In this document: in pieces, positions 60,149 to 64,000 of the stretch
Position numbering within the stretch: the stretch's first letter is position 1
Layout: the number at the start of each line of letters is the position of its first letter
Made by a program: the position numbers and the translations under genes
From: Bordetella genomosp. 13
GTDB lineage: Bacteria > Pseudomonadota > Gammaproteobacteria > Burkholderiales > Burkholderiaceae_B
DNA: 64,000 nucleotides
NCBI RefSeq assembly: GCF_007679965.1
Contig: NZ_VEHL01000004.1
Span: 248,001-312,000 of the forward strand
Direction of reading: 5' to 3'
The notes under the pieces: generated by a model
Told to the model about the DNA's origin: nothing
Databases searched by the model: none
Seen by the model: only the letters and a program-made list of their open reading frames with translations

Positions 60149-60586
60149 TTACTTCACGCGAGCCAGGTCGCCGCGCAACGCGACGCCGGCCACGACCGCG
60201 CCGGCGTGGCATTCGTAGTTCTTGGCATCGCGGTTCACGTTCTTCTTGTAATAGTTCACGATGTTGACGACGGCATTGGCGCCGGCCTTCTTGGCGGCGT
60301 CCTGCAGTGCGATCAGCGCCGACTGGGCGGCCCAGTCGCAGGCGTCGGGGTCGCTCTTGCCGAAGGCGTTGGTCTTGCGGTTGGTGACCACGTCGGCCTG
60401 CAGCACCTGGCCCTTGGGGCCCGTGCCGGCCATGTAGAACTTGACGCTGCCGTCCAGCTTGCCGGCGGCGGTGGCCGAATCGATGGCGCTCTGCAGGGTC
60501 TGCATCACGGTGCGGTCGGCCGCGTGGGCCGTCGACATGCAGCCTGCCAGAACGAGAAAGCCAAGAGCCTTACGGGTAGCGCGCAT
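60149..60586 (-). CDS. Small secreted protein of unknown function
   Basis: 145 residues with a signal peptide (MRATRKALGFLVLAGCMSTAHA). The mature domain contains NRKTNAFGKSDPDACDWAAQ, a repeated-looking ALIALQDAAKKAGANAVVNIVNYYKKN segment and YECHAGAVVAGVALRG. I recall this family being mislabelled as an excinuclease subunit in databases; nothing here supports DNA repair. A cysteine in the signal region is not followed by a convincing lipobox context. Two mature cysteines could form a disulfide. Convergent with nsrR. Confidence 0.78.
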   Translation of the reverse strand: MRATRKALGFLVLAGCMSTAHAADRTVMQTLQSAIDSATAAGKLDGSVKFYMAGTGPKGQVLQADVVTNRKTNAFGKSDPDACDWAAQSALIALQDAAKKAGANAVVNIVNYYKKNVNRDAKNYECHAGAVVAGVALRGDLARVK

Positions 60587-60632
60587 TGCGGTGACACTCC
60601 AGTGGTGGGATAGCTTGCGGGGGAAAACGGCT

Positions 60633-61859
60633 TCAGCGCCAGCGGCGGAACACCAGCGAGGTGTTGATGCCGCCGAAGGCGAAGTTGTTGTTCATCACGT
60701 ATTCGAGCGACAGCGTGCGGCCCTGCTGCATCAGGTAGTCGAGTTCGCCGCACAGCGGATCCACGTCGGACAGGTTCAGCGTGGGCGCATACCAGTCGGC
60801 GTTCATCATCTCGATGCTGAACCAGGACTCCAGCGCGCCGCACGCGCCCAGGGTATGGCCCAGGTAGCTCTTCTGCGAGCTGATGGCCACGCCGCTGCCG
60901 AACACCGCCTGCGTGGCCTGCGTCTCGGCGATGTCGCCCTGTTCGGTGGCAGTGCCGTGGCCGTTGACGTAGCCCACCGCGCTGGCGGGCAGCCCGGCGT
61001 CGGCCAGGGCCATTTCCATGGCGACCCGCATGGTGGCGGCTTCGGGGCGCGTGATGTGGGTGCCGTCGCTGTTGCAGCCGAAGCCCACGATCTCGGCGTG
61101 GATGCGGGCGCCGCGCGCCTGCGCGTGCTCGAGCTCTTCCAGCACCAGCATGCCGGCGCCTTCGCCGATGACCAGGCCGTCGCGCCGCGCATCGTAGGGG
61201 CGGGGCGTCAGCGACGGCGTGTGGTTCTGCTGGCTGGTCGCGTACAGCGCATCGAACACGATGGCCTCGCTGGGGCACAGTTCTTCGGCGCCGCCCGCCA
61301 GCATCAGCGACTGGCGGCCATAGCGGATGGCCTCGTAGGCGTAGCCGATGCCCTGGCTGCCCGAGGTGCAGGCGCTGGAGGTGGGGATGATGCGGCCCTT
61401 CAGGCCGAAGAAGATGCCGATGTTGGCGGCGGTCGTGTGCGGCATCATGCGCACGTACGAGTTGGCGTTCAGCTCGTCGGTGACGCCGTTGAGCAGCATG
61501 TTGCCGAACGCCTTGATCTCGGCCGTGCTGCCCGTGGACGAGCCGCAGGCCACGCCCATCCTGCCGTCGGCGATCGAGGCGTCGCCCAGCAGCCCAGCGT
61601 CGTCCAGCGCGCGTTCGGCGGCATGGACCGACAGCTGCGAGACGCGGCCCATGCTGCGCAATTGCTTGCGTGTCCAGTGCGTGGGCACGGCGAAGTCGGG
61701 CAGGGGGCCGGCCAGGCGCGTGTTCAGTTCGGGATAGCGCGCCCAGTCGGGCATGTAGCGGATCGCGCTGGTGCCGCTGTCGAAGGCGGCGCGGATTGTG
61801 GCCCAGTCCTGTCCCAGCGCGCTGATGCCGGCCATGCCGGTGACGACGACGCGTTTCAT
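60633..61859 (-). CDS. apeR: Beta-ketoacyl-ACP synthase, aryl-polyene type (ApeR-like)
   Basis: 408 residues of the FabF fold. The catalytic cysteine lies in SACTSGSQGIGYAYEAI, histidines in NGHGTATEQGD and KSYLGHTLGACGALE, and the closing NNNFAFGGINTSLVF motif is present. By gene order it is the second KS of an aryl-polyene (carotenoid-like pigment lipid) cluster and would elongate the polyene with malonyl-ACP. Start ATG 61859 overlaps the ketoreductase stop (TGATG) and has GGAGG nine bases upstream; a GTG two codons earlier is less likely. Last gene of this operon segment. Confidence 0.88.
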   Translation of the reverse strand: MKRVVVTGMAGISALGQDWATIRAAFDSGTSAIRYMPDWARYPELNTRLAGPLPDFAVPTHWTRKQLRSMGRVSQLSVHAAERALDDAGLLGDASIADGRMGVACGSSTGSTAEIKAFGNMLLNGVTDELNANSYVRMMPHTTAANIGIFFGLKGRIIPTSSACTSGSQGIGYAYEAIRYGRQSLMLAGGAEELCPSEAIVFDALYATSQQNHTPSLTPRPYDARRDGLVIGEGAGMLVLEELEHAQARGARIHAEIVGFGCNSDGTHITRPEAATMRVAMEMALADAGLPASAVGYVNGHGTATEQGDIAETQATQAVFGSGVAISSQKSYLGHTLGACGALESWFSIEMMNADWYAPTLNLSDVDPLCGELDYLMQQGRTLSLEYVMNNNFAFGGINTSLVFRRWR

Positions 61860-62593
61860 CAGCACAGTCCTCCGTTGACGGCCAGTACCTGGCGCGTGAT
61901 GTAGGCCGCGCCGGGCGACATGAGGAAGGACACCGCGGCCGCGACTTCCTCGGGACGGCCCAGGCGCTGGGCGGGGATGGCTTTCAGGATCTCCTGCACG
62001 GGAACGTTCTCGTCGATCATGTCGGTGTCGATCAGGCCGGGCGCCACGCAGTTCACGGTGATCTGGCGCCTGGCCAGCTCGATGGCCAGCGACTTGGCGG
62101 CGCCGATCACGCCGGCCTTAGAGGCGCTGTAGTTCACCTGGCCGCGGTTGCCGATCAGGCCCGAGACCGAGGCCACGCACACGATGCGGCCCGGCGACCG
62201 GCGGCGCACCATGGGCATGACCAGCGGATGCAGCACGTTGTAGAAGCCGTCCAGGTTGGTGCGCATCACCTGGTCCCAGTCGTCGTCCTCCAGTGCCGGG
62301 AAGGCGCCGTCGCGCGTCAGGCCGGCGTTCAGCACCACGCCGTAGCAGGCGCCGTGTTCCGCCAGGTCCGCCTCCAGCGCGGCGCGCGCGGCGGCGCGGT
62401 CGGAGACGTCGAACTGCAGGATGCGCGCCTGGCGTCCCAAGGCCGCGATCTCGTCGCGCACGGCCTCGGCGTCCTCGCGCCGCGAGCGGCAATGAAGGAC
62501 CAGGTCATGGCCGGCGTGCGCCAGCGCCAGGGCGATGGCGCGTCCGATGCCGCGGCTGGAGCCGGTGACCAGGATCGTTGATGAGCTGCTCAT
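61859..62593 (-). CDS. apeQ: 3-oxoacyl-ACP reductase (FabG-like SDR, ApeQ-like)
   Basis: 244 residues of the short-chain dehydrogenase family: cofactor motif TGSSRGIGRAIALALA, NAG in VVLNAGLTRDGAF, catalytic serine and Y-K in ASVSGLIGN and VNYSASKAG, C-terminal YITRQVLAVNGG. It would reduce 3-keto intermediates with NADPH. Its start overlaps the dehydratase stop (ATGA) and its stop overlaps the next start, so translation is coupled. Position between hotdog dehydratase and KS matches apeQ of aryl-polyene clusters; a general FabG role is the alternative. Confidence 0.88.
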   Translation of the reverse strand: MSSSSTILVTGSSRGIGRAIALALAHAGHDLVLHCRSRREDAEAVRDEIAALGRQARILQFDVSDRAAARAALEADLAEHGACYGVVLNAGLTRDGAFPALEDDDWDQVMRTNLDGFYNVLHPLVMPMVRRRSPGRIVCVASVSGLIGNRGQVNYSASKAGVIGAAKSLAIELARRQITVNCVAPGLIDTDMIDENVPVQEILKAIPAQRLGRPEEVAAAVSFLMSPGAAYITRQVLAVNGGLC

Positions 62594-63066
62594 GGTGCGG
62601 AAGTGACGTCGGAAGCGGAAGGGAAGGATTCTTGCATGAACGCCGCGGCGTCCGGCGGCCGGTAGACGTTCAGCCGCGCCAGGGCCAGCAACTGCCCGCC
62701 CTGGTGGATGCTGCATTCGAAGACGCCCATGCCGATGGCGTCCTCCAGCGAGCGCGTGGCGGTGACGGCCAGCGCGCTGCCCGCCGCGAAACGCGGCACG
62801 TGGCATTCGTAGCGGCGCGTGCCCAGCAGGAAACCCAACTGCACCGGCTGGCCGTCTTGCCGCGCGCGCCAGCCTGCCCAGGCCGCCACCGCCTGGGCCA
62901 TCAGTTCCAGGCCGGCCCACGGGGGCAGGCTGCCGTCGGGCTGGCTGTACAGGCCGCCTGGGGCGACGACGGCATCGGCCACCAGGGCGTCGTCGTCACA
63001 GTGGCGCACCGTATCCAGCAGGATGGCGTTGCCGGCGTGGGGCAGGAGTTCGTCGACGGACCACAT
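62590..63066 (-). CDS. apeP: Hotdog 3-hydroxyacyl-ACP dehydratase (ApeP-like)
   Basis: 158 residues: LLPHAGNAILLDTV at the start (the H-x-G region where FabZ has HRYPFL), then PPWAGLELMAQAVAAWAGWRA, the hotdog helix typical of the ApeP/FabA-like group, and GFLLGTRRYECHVPRFAAGSAL. It would dehydrate 3-hydroxyacyl-ACP to leave the conjugated double bonds of the aryl polyene. It lies 4 bp after the upstream KS and overlaps the reductase start. Confidence 0.82.
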   Translation of the reverse strand: MWSVDELLPHAGNAILLDTVRHCDDDALVADAVVAPGGLYSQPDGSLPPWAGLELMAQAVAAWAGWRARQDGQPVQLGFLLGTRRYECHVPRFAAGSALAVTATRSLEDAIGMGVFECSIHQGGQLLALARLNVYRPPDAAAFMQESFPSASDVTSAP

Positions 63067-63070
63067 GGCG

Positions 63071-64000
63071 TCATGCGTCTCCGAAGATCAGGCAGGCGTT
63101 GTTGCCGCCGAACGCGAAGGAGTTGCTCATGGCCATGCGGCGCGCGCCCAGCCGGTGCGCGGCGCCGGAGAAATCCAGCGTGGGCAGCTCGGGATCGGCG
63201 ACGCCGTCCCACACGTGCGGAGGCAGGCGGCCTTCGACATTGCCGGATGCCAGGGCAGCGCAGCACAGCGCGGCCTCCAGCGCGCCGGCCGCGCCCAGGG
63301 CGTGGCCCGTCATGGACTTGGTCGAGGCGCAGGGCACGCCGTGCGGGAACAGATCGGCCACGGCGCGGCTTTCCATCGCATCGTTGTGCTGCGTGGCGGT
63401 GCCGTGCAGGTTGAGCCAGCCGATGTCCTCGGCGGTGACGCCGGCGTCGTCCAGCGCGGCCTGCATGGCGCGGCGCGCTCCGGCGCCGCTGGGGTCGGGC
63501 GCGGACATGTGCCAGCCGTCCGAACTGGCGCCGCCGCCCAGCAGCGCCACGCCATCCTCGGGTCCGCGCTCGCGCTGCATGAGGAACAGCACCCCGGCCT
63601 CGCCGATGTTGATGCCGTTGCGGTTGGCCGAGAAAGGGTTGCACAGGCCGTCGGACACGGCTTCCAGCGAGGCGAAGCCGTTGACGGTCAGGCGGCACAA
63701 GGTGTCGACGCCACCGCACACCACCGCGTCGCAGGCGTCCATGTCCAGCAGCCGCTTGGCCGACAGCAGGGCCCGCGCGCTGGACGTGCAGGCGGTCGAC
63801 AGCGCGTAGACGGGCCCGCGCGCGCCCAGCCAGTCGGCCAGGAAGGCGCCCGGCGCGGACAGGCGCTGGCGCCGATAGTCGTAGCCGTCCGGCATGCGGC
63901 CCAGGCCGGCGCGCTGGCGGAAGGCCGGCGCGTTGTCGTTGACGCCCGAGGTGCTGGTGCCCAGCACGACGGCCACGCGCGCGGCGCCGTGGCGCGCGAT
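63071..64000 (-). CDS. apeO: Beta-ketoacyl-ACP synthase, 5'-truncated by window edge (ApeO-like)
   Basis: The frame stays open to the last base, so the N-terminus is missing. About 310 residues are visible: active cysteine in YALSTACTSSARALLSAK, histidines in NLHGTATQHNDAM and STKSMTGHALGAAGALE, and the end SNSFAFGGNNACLIFG. It is the first KS in the KS-dehydratase-reductase-KS order that marks apeO-P-Q-R of aryl-polyene clusters. The remaining ape genes should lie beyond the right edge. Confidence 0.85.
   Translation of the reverse strand: MARHGAARVAVVLGTSTSGVNDNAPAFRQRAGLGRMPDGYDYRRQRLSAPGAFLADWLGARGPVYALSTACTSSARALLSAKRLLDMDACDAVVCGGVDTLCRLTVNGFASLEAVSDGLCNPFSANRNGINIGEAGVLFLMQRERGPEDGVALLGGGASSDGWHMSAPDPSGAGARRAMQAALDDAGVTAEDIGWLNLHGTATQHNDAMESRAVADLFPHGVPCASTKSMTGHALGAAGALEAALCCAALASGNVEGRLPPHVWDGVADPELPTLDFSGAAHRLGARRMAMSNSFAFGGNNACLIFGDA

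Overview
The window is GC-rich (roughly two thirds G+C) and looks like a betaproteobacterium of the order Burkholderiales, most likely Alcaligenaceae (Bordetella/Achromobacter-like). The pointers are the tripartite-tricarboxylate (Bug) binding protein, the rpmI-rplT-pheS-pheT-ihfA-merR order, the glnK-amtB-ubiK-comM neighbourhood and the style of the intergenic repeats. This assignment is inferred from gene content; no database search was possible.

Left part (1-16.7 kb): most of a siderophore cluster. A 5'-cut NRPS (A-T-E-C-A-T-E, no thioesterase) runs rightward and meets a leftward five-gene operon: HSL-type hydrolase, GNAT acyltransferase, L-ornithine N5-monooxygenase, diaminobutyrate aminotransferase and TonB-dependent receptor. 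A PvdE/SyrD-type ABC exporter runs divergently from that operon. The two divergent units are separated by two symmetric promoters of the form TAAAC-N16-CGTC, the pattern used by iron-starvation ECF sigma factors of the PvdS/OrbS group. A Fur-like site lies inside the operon. The product is probably a hydroxamate, diaminobutyrate-containing peptide siderophore.

16.7-31.8 kb: an MFS transporter/TetR pair with a perfect 19-bp inverted operator; a decayed GNAT pseudogene; a nitrogen module (glnK-amtB) with a sigma-54 promoter and NtrC-like site; a structured RNA candidate (possibly 6S RNA) with two terminators before ubiK; a second MFS/TetR pair; a lipoprotein; comM; a PLP-dependent deaminase/desulfhydrase with a repeat-coded insertion; and an IclR-linked catabolic operon (cupin, Bug protein, CoA-transferase, acyl-CoA dehydrogenase).

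32-48.8 kb: a DUF481 outer-membrane protein, then the L35/L20-PheRS-IHF operon, which starts without infC and carries a terminator before pheS and a palindromic repeat between pheS and pheT. Then come a LysR/EamA pair, tRNA-Pro(GGG), a run of small unknown genes around an AGE-family protein, an Atm1-type ABC transporter, an aldo/keto reductase and a PepSY membrane-protein pair under a Fur box.

48.9-60.6 kb: PBP1A, an S9 peptidase, a lipoprotein, a thioesterase, DNA polymerase IV, yqeY, hmp-nsrR with a clear NsrR operator, and a small secreted protein. Two intergenic regions here hold four copies of a double-stem hairpin element. Stem sequences differ between copies but stay complementary within each copy, while the loop is constant. 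One copy is preceded by a seven-unit 18-bp tandem array that appears to be an amplification of the element's head motif.

Right edge (60.6-64 kb): four leftward genes (KS, dehydratase, ketoreductase, KS) matching the apeO-P-Q-R end of an aryl-polyene lipid cluster. It is cut by the window edge.
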